From contig CM053263.1 of assembly GCA_028583405.1 (NCBI GenBank), positions 5,375,804 to 5,439,803 on the forward strand: a stretch of 64,000 bases of DNA. Reading direction: 5' to 3'. Positions 13,920 to 32,017 of this stretch are shown in pieces. Within the stretch, counting starts at the first letter, position 1. Every line of letters begins with the position of its first letter. Position numbers and translations under genes: made by a program. The stretch comes from Pogonophryne albipinna (lineage: Eukaryota > Chordata > Actinopteri > Perciformes > Artedidraconidae). Under the pieces are notes generated by a model. It did not search any database and was not told the DNA's origin. It saw only the letters and a list, made by a program, of their open reading frames with translations.

Positions 13920-16861
13920 TTGTGTCAAGATTTTCTTTTATTTTGACAGCTTTTCAGAGTATCATACAGGTAAACAAGATTTTTGCAAAAGTTAATATAT
14001 CCATAGTGTTGCATTTCATAAAAATAGTTGCTCCACTTACAGTCTTTGTGACCATCAATAGTACACGGAGTCATATTTACAGAGATATTTGTTCAGGGTC
14101 TATACACTGCTATAAGTTAACACTACACAGTGATACCGAGCCGCGGGGTGTGGTGTGTCACACACACACACACTTTTACACTTCTGGATGTTTTTTTTGT
14201 TTGTTTTTGCTTCCCATAGCAAACTACTTACAATTTGGCTGAATGGAGACAGCTCAGATGTTCAAAGCAGTGAGTTGTGCAAAGGTTGAGCAAAAATATG
14301 CATTCTTTTTACATTTCAACTGAAAATAAAGAAGAAGTCTGGTCAAATGGTGCATAATGATTCAGTGTGGAGGCATATTTTGAATGTTAAAGTTAGTTTA
14401 TGGCCTTTTTTGTGTGATTTCGTCCTCTGCACAGCCTCTACATGTGACTGCAGGTCTGGCTGCTGATTTTCTCCTAATCTTTCTCAAAGCCTCTGTGAGA
14501 GATTGTGCTTTAAAGTCACTCGGCTTATTCTTTATGTAATTACCGATCACAATGGCAAACATAATGACTTGTCTCCGTTTGTTCTTTAAACACTGTTTGC
14601 ACTTCCCCCAGCACAGGGAGGAGAGCTCTGCTCTGGTATTATAACTCTGTGAGTGTTGGATAATTCAGAGGAAATGTTTCCCTCGCTGTGGCCGATTTGT
14701 TGATCTCAAAATTGACAATTTGCATAAAACCCCCTTCCCCCGAACATAAAGTATTCAATCACAGCTTAGCATCAAGCTTTGGATTTCTACAAAATGTGAA
14801 GCAATGATCATGAGGCTGTAGTCTGAGCAATACTCAGCATTTAAAGAGTTATAAATGTTTTTATTCTATTATTCTTTATCAACGTTAACAGCTGTCCTGT
14901 TTTTCATTGGATTTGAGTATGTGATCACATGTAGATTTTTTACATCTTAAATACTAGCACTAATAGGCTCTACCCGGCAATAACCGACACAAATGATCCA
15001 CAAATGATGTTCCCCTTGTGACATATAGCATTATCCACTATTAGCTCAAGTATGAAGCTTTGAAGTCACGTTTAAGACCCCTTTTTGCAAGATTCTTGTT
15101 TTAAAATAAGTCGGCAGCAAAAAAGAGCCAGCCAGAGACAGTTTCCCACCAACTCATAGAGCCTCATATTAGCTTCAAAAGGTAGCTACAGCTGATAATA
15201 CAGGCAAGTGACAGCGTGTTGCGAGAAATGAGAAGCTGCTTTTGTTTACTTCTGTGCAAAATCATGGACCAAGTTTATTAAAACTGGGTAGAAAAACGTT
15301 GGTAATCGGCTACTGTTATTAAATGTGTCGTGCCAGAATGGAACACTTGACAGGCATAGCAACAGGGGGACAGGGCTTACTTAGCAAATTGTCAATTTTT
15401 CGGTAGTATAAAAATGTAAACAAGGAAATAAGACCTTCAAATAAGTCCAGTTCTGGGGCAGGTTTGTGAGCTGAACATGTTTCTGATATACAGGGAGCTT
15501 TGGCATGTAGATGTTCATTTGACACAGTGTAGAAAGAATCATCAAAAACTAATCTTAGTCATTCACTGAACGTCGCTGCGACAGGTGCATCCTCTCATCA
15601 TTCGATCAGGAAACGATAGAAAGGCTTCATATTCAGAATGGAGCACTCTCATTCACTCAGATTGTTAGGTGAGCGAGCTTCAGACCACGTCAGATCTTAG
15701 TACTTTAGTTTGGTTTGGGTGCAAAGCCCTGCTCTGTACTGACGTTTGAACACGGCGTCCAAAAAAAATCAGTAATGAAAACTGTCATGACGCAAAATGA
15801 ACCACAAATAAAGTCAACAGTTCTGATTATGGACTTTGTTTTCATACATAAGCTTGTGAAATAAGTTATATATTTCACTGTATCACACTCGTATCTGAAA
15901 AAATACAGTTCATTATTCATATCTGTAGAGTTGGTGTTGTATAGCAGCCTGTTTTGAACCCTCTTAAGTGGTTTGGAGTTTGACCTTTGACCTAAAAGCC
16001 ACTCTGTCTCAGTCTAAGGCACTCTGCCCCTCAGTCGCTGTCCTGCGAGCTCCTTCCTCTCAGCGTCCGGCTGAACACCGCCGTCACCGATTGCTTTTTT
16101 CGTTTAGCACAGAAATGAGAAAAATGGATTGACAAGACATCCCCACTGAACTCGGGATGATTCAAGCGCAAAGAAAACGGAGAACTGCAGCCGAGAGCCC
16201 GACCTGCATCACATCCGTCCATGTAGCTCGTGGTTTAGCGCGGATTAGAATCCACTTCCATCCAGCTCAATTCACTTAAAGATGATCTTATTTACAAAAT
16301 GATCCCACATATTCATTATAATATATCTTTGTCTATAATCTTCTGATAGGTCCAGGCCCACAGTCTCTCCTTTAAGGCAAAGTTCTGTCGATGAGTAGAT
16401 CTCATCTCCGCTGTCACTCTTTCTTCCATTCGCTCTCGTCAAAAACAGGCAAACCTTCTCTGTAACATTCCATAAAACAGATTCCGTTTTGAAGATATAT
16501 ATTTATAAAAAAGTCCCATCACAGCCGACAGTTTCCTCCTGCCAGTTGTTTTTATTTGCATGTTCTTCTCAGGGAGTTCTTTCAAGTTTGTGATTCTTCC
16601 CACATTCTACTTGCTCTTCCATATTATTATTTTTTATATAAACTGGATGGTTTTCCAGTTCTTAAGGTGGTTGGTGTAAAATATTTCTCAAAATAATTTA
16701 GAGTACAATATCATAAATAAAACTCTAAAAACACGTGGTCCAGATCACCCTGCACCCCCCGTGGTTTTGTCTCTGGAGATTGGGATGGAGTGGAGGGGGG
16801 CTGACTGGGGGCAGGAAGTGAGGAGGGGTCAGGTGGGTGTATCCTGCGGGGGGCCGGGGGG
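13920..16861 (-). other. magi2: probable magi2 3' UTR
   Basis: About 2.9 kb downstream of the stop codon with no coding features. AATAAA signals on the minus strand lie at 16551-16556 and 13937-13942. The latter is the best candidate for the main polyadenylation site, giving a UTR close in length to the long 3' UTR I recall for mammalian MAGI2. The sequence is free of obvious transposons, unlike the DNA on either side, apart from a short (CA)8 at about 14158. The end point is inferred. Confidence 0.5.
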
Positions 16862-17481
16862 TTACCTGCTCAGGGTGGAGGTGCCTGTGCGTAGCGTGCT
16901 GGGCAGCTTGTCTGAGCCGGGGATCTTCCAGGGCCCGGGGGAGACCGTGGCCTTCCTCCCCGCCGCGCTGCTGCTCTTTTGGGGCAGACTGGGCCGGCTC
17001 TCTCCCAGGCTCCTCTCAGACTCCCCCTGCTGCACCCCCCCGTACCGCTCCACATCCCCCCTGCTGGTCCCGTTAGTGTGTGGGAGCTGTGGAGACTCGG
17101 TGGACTCTCTCTGGAGGTTTCTCTCCTTGGATCTCCCTCTGGTGCTCCTGGAGGGTTTGGGCTCCCCGCTCCCCTCCCCCTCAGTAGTCTGCGGGCCCCT
17201 GGGCCCCTTGTGGGTGGACCTGCCACCCTCCTTCTTGGCTCTGCTGCTCCCTCTCCTCCCCTGGCTGGTCAGATCCTGGTTGGGCAGCTCGGCCTTCTGG
17301 GGGCTCTTCGGTCGCTCCGTCTTGCCGACCGGGTCTCGCGGGACGTCCAGAGGCGACAGGTGAGGGGGGTCGGGGGCCAGATGAGATGAAGGCGATGGCA
17401 TGGAGAGGCTGTCGATGGGAGGGGCTACTTCCGACAGGCTTGGGGAGGCTGAAGGGCGAGCATCCCATGGGGCGGCATTAT
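16862..17481 (-). CDS. magi2: magi2 visible exon 14: C-terminal tail and stop
   Basis: Encodes the last 205 residues and a TAA stop at 16862-16864. It starts (D)NAAPWDARPSASPS. The tail is low in hydrophobic residues and rich in Ser, Pro, Lys, Arg and Gly, so probably disordered. It ends GRKATVSPGPWKIPGSDKLP followed by a short Thr/Ser tail ending LSR. The SPGPWKIPGSDKLP motif matches the extreme C-terminus of mammalian MAGI2 (PGPWKVPGSDKLP). The acceptor is cccgcag. GC content is high, which leaves long spurious open frames on the other strand and in other frames. Confidence 0.96.
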
Positions 17482-19767
17482 CTGCGGGCAATAAAGTGAA
17501 AATCACACACACACACTTCTGCTTTGAAGCTTGCATGCATGCCACTGCACAACCAAACAATAAATCAAAAACAATCAGCACAGCAATCGCTTCTATTCTA
17601 CAAGCTGGGAGTAAATATCAGAGCGGCACTACAACAGACTCCTGGACGTGTCACGGGGTCAGCACTGCTTTTATCAATCTGCCTCCGCCGCTCTCTTTAG
17701 AGCCCAGGTCAATCTGAAACCTTGGCGGGAAATCGAAAACAGGTTTAATGAAATGGATGATGTGCCCAACAGGGTGGTGCTTTAGCGAGAATGGAACCCT
17801 CGGGGGCCGAGTGTCTCTCTCTCTCTCTCTTAAGCCTGGAAAAGTGTGTATCCACAGCTGCAGTGAATCTGCAGATCACTCCTCCGCTACTCTCCACTCT
17901 CACGGACTGTTAGCTTCTGTTTCTGCTCCGATGGCTCTCGCTCCCTCGGCCATCAGTCACTTTCTGCGGGCCAGGCAGGGGGCAGAGCTCGCCTAGCTAC
18001 AGCAACGCCACGTGGCCCTATTATAAGCCCACTACCACGCAGCGCCGGAGCACATTACATCCAGGGGTGAGAGGGGGCCTGGGTATCCTTTATGTGTGTA
18101 GTTGCTGGTTCTTAGTTCATTTGCATTCTATTTGGCCATAACATTTGTTCGGTTTTCATTTAAAAGCAATTTGTAACTGTTTGAGGTACTAAATATATAC
18201 ATTGCTTAGTATTATTATTGAGGGCTGGTTCTAATTCTTCTACCTATAGTTTGCTGCTGTTTCAAGGACGTTGATAAAGGACCCTGTGTATGTGTGTGTG
18301 AGTGTGTGTTTGTGTGATGGATTCAGGCAGCTGTGATTATCACCTGCTGTGTTAATGCTTGTGTTGAGCTCAGTATAAGCTGCAATACTGCTTCTGCTGA
18401 GTCACCGTAACAGAAAACAATATTTACAATTGTTTTATATGGAAGGAGCATTAAAATGGTTCGGCCTGTTCTTATCAGAAATGTGACTTCCTAAGAGTGC
18501 AATAAGATATCATTTGGTTGCAGAGGAAAGAAGCTATTAAACTCAACGCATAAGTTGTGATCATTTCACATCCAGCTGACTCAGAGCAGCATTAGCATTC
18601 ATTTGCAGTCGTGTTTGTGTCCACCTGATGAATGTGAATCCAATATTTAGTGACTCCTGAGGGTATATCTGAAAGGTTGTTCTTTAGTTTGTTGTAGTGT
18701 CACTTTGATATAAATAGCACAAAGTACTAAGTGTTTTTTTTCAGAGCATTCTTAATTTTTCGACATTTGATGAATATGTGCCCCTGAGCTGCAGATCTAA
18801 TGCTAGATAGAGGCACCAAAACACACACAGACAGGCACACACTAATTATCATGCACATGCACAAACCATAAGTGTTTATGCCATCATCACACTTCTATTT
18901 TTGCAATCAGCTGTTCCTGAAAAAGAATCTGAAAATAACTTGCTCCCTTGAACATCGGTATGCTAATGTTTTAAATTGTCGGATGAATCAGCATAGATGA
19001 TTTGCATAACCTTCCTGTGTGCAAATAAGGTGCCTGTAACCTACAAGTGATGAACATGCTGAATCAAGCCCACGCAGAACATGGTTAGAAATCTGCTTCT
19101 GCTCTTAGACAGCAGGGGAACAAACAATGTGCAATGATGGAGGACGGTGTCTTCTGGCTGACCACAGTGAGACTCCCTGTGTGCAGATCTCAGAGCTGTA
19201 CAAGCACCTGAAGGCAAGTATTACAAAGGCTCTCCATACAGAGAGATGAAGTCCCTTGCTGGCAGAAAAAGGCCAACTCGGGGAAACACCATCACCATCA
19301 CCCTCTGTTTCCTGTGTTTAAGGGCTGGGGGGTGACGACAAGGCCAAACGCTGATGAATGTGTCTCGCTGGGGGCTTAAGTGCTGCGGTGCTTCCTCTGA
19401 AACCTCTTTCTCTCTAGTGGGATTCTGCGGGAAAGTGAGTTTTGTCCACAGAAGTGAGGGAAGCATTAGAGTTTTATTACCCGCAGTGTCACAAAAATAA
19501 ATGTCCCCTCCCAGGCTGAGTTGCGCCAGAGTTCACTCGGTAAATAATCGGACAGTTTATGTGTATCTCCTTTCTGGCTGACTCAGGGCTAAGGCTTGTA
19601 CTGCTATATTTTTGTGCCTTTAGGTAGCTGAGGATTTATCTTTCGGTCAGGAGGAGGGTTATGATCGAAAAATATTACAACCTCCTGCTGAGTGAAGCTT
19701 TTTGGGCAATTTTTCCTTAAAAGGTACAGTTTAACCTAGAATCGGAAATCCATATTTTCGCCCCTGA
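17482..19767. other. magi2 intron 13, distal part
   Basis: Intronic. It contains short (CA), (CT) and (GT) tracts near 17500, 17815 and 18290. A consensus octamer ATTTGCAT at 19000-19007 lies in a non-repetitive stretch that could be a regulatory element (inference). No further exon is recognised. Confidence 0.6.
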
Positions 19768-20555
19768 ATTTCCCTACAGGGTCAATAAAGGTTTTATCTT
19801 TCATTTACATTAGCTTATCTTATGTTACCCTGTCTTACCTTATCTTGTCTTACCTTAACTTATCTTGTCTTACCTTACCCTGTCTTGCCTTACCTTAACT
19901 GACCTAATCTTACATTACATTACCTCATCTTAACTTACCTTATCTTGTCTTACCTTAACTTATCTTGTCTTACCTTACCCTGTCTTGCCTTACCTTAACT
20001 GACCTAATCTTACATTACATTACCTCATCTTAACTTACCTTATCTTGTCTTACCTTAACTTATCTTGTCTTACCTTATCTTGTCTTACCTTAACTTATCT
20101 TACCTTATCTTGTCTTACCCTGCCTTACCTCATCTTAACTTATCTTGTCTTACCTTAACTTATCTTACCTTATCTTGTCTTGTCTTACCCTGCCTTACCT
20201 CATCTTAACTTATATTGTCTTACCTTATCTTGTCTTACCCTGCCTTACCTCATCTTAACTTATCTTACCTTATCTTGTCTTACCTTAACTTATCTTGTCT
20301 TACCTTATCTTACCCTGCCTTACCTCATCTTAACTTCTCTTACCTTATCTTGTCTTACCTTAACTTATCTTGTCTTACCTTATCTTACCCTGCCTTACCT
20401 CATCTTAACTTATCTTGTCTTATATTTCCTTGTCTTACCATACCATATCTAATCTTACCATACCTCATCTTACCTTACCTCATCTTAACTTACCTTGTCT
20501 TAACTTACCTTGTCTTACCTTAGCTTGTCTTACTTTACCTCATCTCATCTTACCT
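19768..20555. repeat. pentamer-based minisatellite grown from a retroelement tail
   Basis: Starts with TTTCCCTACAGGGTCAATAA, the usual 3' end of a fish LINE or SINE. From about 19811 it continues as some 745 bp of CTTAC/CTTAT/CTTGT pentamer variants. A 100-bp higher-order unit occurs twice without a mismatch (19851-19950 and 19951-20050). Long plus-strand open frames rich in Leu, Tyr and Cys here are artefacts. Confidence 0.9.
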
Positions 20556-24347
<3,792 letters not shown>

Positions 24348-24355
24348 GAGGAGAC

Positions 24356-25577
24356 CAGTGGCGGCTGGTGGAAAATATTTGAGGTGGGGCTATGGAAATG
24401 GTGACCAAACCATACTAGGGGGGTCCGGGGGGATGCTCCTCCGGAAGACGTTTTTGAGAAATGACCACTTGACTTCTGGTGATGTTTAAAAATATGAGAT
24501 AATCCATAATCTTCAGTGTTAGCTATGAATCTTCCAAAACTTCGAAACAGTACAGTAGGCCCACACAAACTGCAGAACACTGGTGCTTTGGGAACACTCA
24601 AATGATTTAATTCCCATTTAAAATCAGGAGACTAAATACGAACATTATGTGTGTGTGTGTGTGTGTGTGTGTGTCATACTTGCCAACCCTCCCGATTTTC
24701 GCGGGAGACTCCAAATTTCATTGCCCTCTCCCGGTTTCCTCCCGGGATCATATTTCTCCCGATTTCTGACAAAATCAGATTTACTCACGACTGTTTCAAC
24801 TCTGACTTGAATACAGCTACACCATTGTTTGGTTTCCATGGTAGCGCGTCTCTTTAGCAGCGCACACAACTCAAAGTCTGAGAGGGTGAGGAGTCACAAA
24901 AACTGAACAAGAATTGACAACTCGACCCTCTGCTCACTCCTTTCCTGTAAAATACAAGTCCAGCCCACACATATGCTCCATGGTGCTAAAGGCATTGCAC
25001 TTACAACTACAATAAGCATGCAAATGTTAATCTACAGCTCCGGCGATCCACTAGCACCCGGAGTCTCCACCTGCAGACGCAGCCATCCTCATCAACTACT
25101 GACTATAGCGTCACCTTGGATACGAGTCCAAACAACTCACAGACTGCATCGGGCGCTGAAATTGCCGCCCTGTGGCCATCAGATCTGACAACGCTGATTG
25201 GCTGAAATTATGTTTCGGTGGCATAGTTTACAGATAGCAACAGTCAGCAATGTGTTGGCTGCTGCTGGGGCTGAGTGAGGGCTCCTTTCTTACCGCCCAG
25301 ACGAGAGAGGGTAATGATACACGCTGCGGCCAGGCAGGAAACATGTGACTTATCAGTAACTTTAGACATCGTAAAACAATTTTAAAGGAGATGTCATTGT
25401 AGATTATACATTTTACTGATACCAACTATATAATATTTACCTTGTTCATTAAAAAAAAAAAAATATATATTTTTTAAATATACTTTTTTATTTATTTTTA
25501 ATTTTTAATGACAATCAAACATGTGGGAAGAGGGGGGGGGCGGCGCCCCTAGCGCCCCTATGGGCCGGCCGCCACTG
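24356..25577. mobile_element. complete non-autonomous hAT element (1.2 kb)
   Basis: Terminal inverted repeats CAGTGGCGGCTGG (24356) and CCGGCCGCCACTG (ending 25577), flanked by a perfect 8-bp duplication GAGGAGAC (24348-24355 and 25578-25585). The interior has a (GT)n tract at about 24648-24673 and a CTTGCCAACCCTCCCGATTT segment often met in fish hATs. The right part is AT-rich with poly-A/poly-T runs near 25450. No transposase frame. The element sits 220 bp downstream (in magi2 sense) of exon 12. Confidence 0.9.
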
Positions 25578-25653
25578 GAGGAGACCAACTTCTAAAAAGA
25601 ACTCATCAAAAAGGACGAACCGTCTCAGAGTTATTTTGACAGATTATTTCCTA

Positions 25654-26820
<1,167 letters not shown>

Positions 26821-27046
26821 CTGAACTGGAGGCATCCGGTAGTCTGGCATGGCGAACGTCCGTGTGTCAGTAGCTAGTTGTCTGTAATCGAGCAGTGGGG
26901 GGTGTCTGTACTCCAGCGTGGGGGGCTGCCTGTAGTCTGCCACAGGGGGGTGCCGGTAATCCACCGGAGGCTGTCGGTAATCCGTGAACGGCGGCTGTCT
27001 GATGTCCGGTTTAACATCTTGCCTCGCCTTCACTTCGGACCTGTAA
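26821..27046 (-). CDS. magi2: magi2 visible exon 11: DYRQPP-type tandem repeats
   Basis: Encodes residues 688-762: YRSEVKARQDVKPDIRQPP, then about seven degenerate units around D/EYR(Q/H)PP, and ends PDYRMPPVQ. The motif set is diagnostic for MAGI2 and separates it from MAGI1 and MAGI3. The acceptor is cgctag and the donor is TTCAG|gtaagg. It ends in phase 0. The repeats are tyrosine-rich, so phosphorylation is possible but not shown by sequence. Confidence 0.95.
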
Positions 27047-27751
27047 CTAGCGAACCAATCAGAATGAAGGAAGAATCTCCAGCAGAATTCTTTATATTCA
27101 TTTATATTCTGACTAACTAACTGGGTCACCATGTGCTGATAGAGATGGCTTGTTTTGGTTTGCACTGACAACCATCAAACAAGACTGGGACTTTTCTCAT
27201 CACATCAAATTATAATAAAAAAACAAGTTCTCTCAGAGGCTGGTGAGTGCAAACATATTTAGGCACTGTGTAAAGAAGAGAGGAAATACAATGACATTGT
27301 AGATTTTGAACCCCTTTAGCGCTTGGTAAAAGATTCAACAGATTTCTATAAAGATGCTATTTAAGTAAATAATTTAGCGCTCCATAAGAGTTAAGTGATG
27401 TTATACAACAAAGTGAGGAGAAAGAGAGAGTGATGAAAAAAGAGGAGACGACAGAGTGAGTTAGGAAAAGTAGGAGAAACTATAACAACAACAAAAAGGA
27501 ACTGAATGAAAGGTAGAGAGAATGAGGACATGTGATTCTCTCCTACCTGTATTCTCAGAGGAACAGTGTTTGCCCCAGAGACAGATACAGGGCTTGTCTA
27601 CAAAAATACTTCACTGCCTCAGAAAATCTAGACAGCTGTGAATTTGACACAGTAACACAGCGTGAGGATGAAACAGCTGTCATTAGAACTGTTTGCCGCC
27701 ACCTAGAGAGGGACCTGTCTAGCTCTGTAATCCTCATCAACGGTGTCTAAC
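27047..27751. other. magi2 intron 10
   Basis: Short intron with purine-rich runs (27410-27480); nothing else recognised. Confidence 0.6.
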
Positions 27752-27968
27752 CTGCTCTCGTGGGTGTAGGTCGGAGGTGGGGGGGCGGGCAGCTGGGTGA
27801 CGGGGCTCTGGTGGGGCGCGGGGTTGGGCTGGCTGACAGGAGGGTTGGGGTCCGGGGCCGCGGCGTTGGGCTGCGAGGCGGCGGGGGCCGGCGGGGTCTT
27901 CGGGCTGTGCTGCACCGCCATGGGGCTCTGCTTCTCTGAGCTGGGGGCTGAGGGGGGGTTGCTGATCT
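27752..27968 (-). CDS. magi2: magi2 visible exon 10: Pro/Ala/Gln/Asn-rich linker
   Basis: Encodes residues 616-686: ISNPPSAPSSEKQSPMAVQH, then a low-complexity part rich in Pro, Ala, Asn and Gln, ending PPPPTYTHES. Mammalian MAGI2 has SAPSSEKQSPMA at the same place followed by a different Pro/Gln repeat, so the length and content of this linker evolve quickly. The acceptor is atcccag and the donor is GCAG|gttaga. It leaves in phase 2 and pairs with T of the next exon to make Ser. The coding strand is very GC-rich. Confidence 0.93.
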
Positions 27969-28028
27969 CTGGGATTCAGAAAGAAGGAAGCATGGGAGAC
28001 ATGGAATTACACTTTGTAGGCTTTAAGA

Positions 28029-28458
28029 TTGACATTACATTTTATTTAGCTGACCATTTATACAAACTCAAAAAAGCAAGAATCCTGGAAGTACATACAT
28101 ACTTAAAATGAGAAAAACAATTGTAAGTGCTACTGTATTGGCAGGGGCTGCAGTCTGTATGAACCCCCAACTGCTAAACCATTGGCAGCCCCTTTGCTCT
28201 GACAACTCTCCATTAAGGCATGTGTATCGGTCCTGAGTGTGCTTTTGTGTATTTTCATGTGTGTGATGTAATGTAAATAACAAAAGAGTGAAAATTGAAT
28301 TGCCACTCAGTGATTTTTACCTTTTCTAAGTGCTCCCTATTGAGTTTTAGCAACCTTATTATTAGATAAGATGTGGGTTTTCATTCCGCGACCGAAGAGG
28401 TGTGGACATTCAGCATATCAGGAGCTTGTTTTAGCATTTAGAAACCAGGATAGCAAAC
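28029..28458 (-). mobile_element. degenerate LINE 3' end, same family as at 2.7 kb
   Basis: GACATTACATTTTATTTAGC followed by TGACC at the left, and ACCAGGATAGCAAAC at the right, match the landmarks of the copy at 2679-3040. The reading frame is broken. It is a minus-strand, 5'-truncated copy in magi2 intron 9, in the same sense as the gene. Confidence 0.6.
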
Positions 28459-29593
<1,135 letters not shown>

Positions 29594-29833
29594 GGTTAGT
29601 GCTGGACACCTCGGGCCTGTTTAGCGAGCTGATGATGACGAAGCCGAAGCCTTCGCTCTCCTTTCGGTTGATGATGACGTCACTGGGTTGCGTGTTGGGG
29701 GTCGACGTCCTGTCTGAGGTGGCGTTGGGGGTCTGGTTGATGCTGTTGGCGTAGGTGAAGTCAGTGCTGCGTGGGGAGCTGTGCTGCGTGGAGACGGAGC
29801 CCGGGCTGCGGCCATTTTCTGGACAAGACTCAC
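29594..29833 (-). CDS. magi2: magi2 visible exon 8: linker and start of the fifth MAGI2 PDZ
   Basis: Encodes residues 474-552: ESCPENGRSPGSVSTQHSS, PRSTDFTYANS, an Asn/Thr/Ser-rich linker, then SDVIINRKESEGFGFVIISS with SLNRPE. The CPENGRSPGSVST and GFGFVIISSLNRPE motifs are shared with mammalian MAGI2. The acceptor is cctgcag and the donor is AACC|gtgagt, phase 1 to 1. It supplies the binding loop of the PDZ finished in exon 9. Confidence 0.95.
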
Positions 29834-32017
29834 CTGCAGGGGGAGGGAGAGAGCTGAGTGGGTACATACACAGAGTCGTGTTTATTGTCATAGGCCTTAT
29901 CCAGGGGTCCCTGTGTTAGTGTTGTACTATATCTTGTTGAATGGAACATTTTAATTATTTATCTTTTAACTATCCAAATTCTACGGAAGCCCTGAGAGGC
30001 AAGTGGGAAGAAATAATATTGTGCTCTTTATTGTTTTCAGTGTGAACAGGATATCGTTCTTTAAATGTTTTGTCATCTGTGAAACCAATTACAAGAAAGG
30101 TTAAACAACAACCAAATATATAGTTAATGTTAAACATCAAAATCCTACCCTAGTAAAAGTAAAGTAGCCTTATTAACAAAAGGTATTTAAAGTATAAAAA
30201 GTAAAAGTACTAGCTGGTTTTAACAAATGTATATACAGTTCAATAGTTTGTCATACATAGGGGGCTTCTTCAAAGGGGACATATAATACATCAGAGAGAC
30301 ATTTAATGGAAAGGACAGAAGAAAAGTGATTATTATTATCATTCATTTTGGATAACTTCTCCTCTTTGGGTCTTGAATAGTTGATTAAATGACACATCTG
30401 GTGTCAATCACTAAACCTATAATTTAAGACCATTTTGGTTTCCTAACCCTGTGCTGTGAAATTACCCATGCGATAGAGAATGGCTTGGGTAAATATAAGG
30501 AGAATTCTGTATCTCTAAAAACATTTTTTCCTCCTCCTCTTGTAAAATTAGACAAGCTGTTTCTCATCCTTGTGAAGAATCAAGAAGCAAAAACAAGACA
30601 GAAATACAAAACAGAAGAGCATAAAGCAACTGTCACAATGTGGTAAAACACATCATTAAAATGCAGCGGCGTGTCAATCCAGCCGCAGCGTCTCGCACCT
30701 CCAGCTTTTTTGTGTGTTTGCATCGTGACATACTGAGCGATCAAACCTGTGTTGGTGTTGTTCCGAAGAATCACAGAGGAGCAGTGCTGCGGCTTTCTGT
30801 AGCTACACCGTTAGGAATTCAGATTGTAACTTATGAAGTGAGAATTGTCCCTTTATAAAAAAGGTATACACCCACATGTAGCACCTTCTTAAACCAACAC
30901 ATGGCTACTTTTTAAGTGGAAAAATAGTAAAAAGAGAATGAACTGTGGTAAAGTGGGGCACTATACACTTTGAGTCTGACACCTTGCAAATCGCTAGTGG
31001 GAGTCAGACAATTAGGATGAGAGTCAGGCTGTGAAAGAGGCCAGGACACCAAAAAGAAATTGACAGAAAGGGTGGAAAAAGAGTGTGAAGAAGTCGATTG
31101 GTGAGAAGAGTGTGTGCATGTGTGTGTGTGTGTGGGAAGGCAGTAATAATGAGAGCAGGGAGGCCGGAGTTCACTGGAGGAAGTGCCACCGCTCTCCAGG
31201 CTGAAATGCAAAGAGGCTTGAAGGAGGACCACTGAGCACCGGTGTGTAAGAGCCAGAGTGTGCTAATGTGTTTCTTGGAAAGGCTGAAGGGTAATTACTC
31301 CGAAAGATTAGTGCTTCACTTTTCTGACAGATTAAAGGCTGTTTCCTGAACTATGATAGGACAAGAATGGTGGCGGCGAGGAGAGCGAAGAGAGACACAA
31401 AGAGAATGAGCAATTCAAGGAAATAGAATAACTGACTTTGGTTGACAATAAGGAAAGTATTGAACACCACACATCTTATCCTTTAGGGGTATTAGCTCAG
31501 TATTTACATATTTCAAAACTACTTCATGGTGTTGCATCAGTTGTAAGCTATACATCACTTTTGGGTGTAACCTAAAAAATACAAAAAATGGACAAAAGCA
31601 GCACACCGTCACATTTTAGAAGTTTGACCCAGTGAAGGCTTATCACATTAAAATGTATAGGTACTGATGATTTAGTATGTTTATATTCTACATTTTGTAT
31701 GTCTTTTAAACTTTTTTTAAATAAACCTTTGTAGCATTTGCTCATTTATTTTATTCCTGTCTTTTTGCTTTTAATGTTCTTTGTTAAGCACTCGGAATAG
31801 CCAAGGTTTCTACCACACTCACATGTGAATTATATTGAATGTCTGTGTGTGAAAATATGAAAACTAAACAATGTCTGGAGTTCAGCTTGAGAAGTTACTG
31901 ACATAGTCATCTATCACAATTATTGTTCAATATTTCTTAAATGAAATACAGTGTCTAATTTGAAAGGAAAAACAGTTGCAATTTGATGAGTTAAAAGCAG
32001 CATTCCTGAGTGCTCAC
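29834..32017. other. magi2 intron 7
   Basis: Contains AGTAAAAGT-type fish repeat sequence at about 30140-30220 and a short (GT)n at about 31110. No exon seen. Confidence 0.55.

Noticed and set aside
16761..17363. 200-codon plus-strand open frame
   Set aside because: It is the antisense of the last magi2 exon. The GC-rich coding strand keeps other frames open. No homology or gene-like start.
20180..20523. Leu/Tyr/Cys-rich open frames that look like membrane proteins
   Set aside because: Translation of the pentamer minisatellite; period 5 gives a 15-bp coding period with no stop codons.
19811..20555. CRISPR-like array
   Set aside because: Units are 5 bp with no spacers of regular length, and the genome is eukaryotic.
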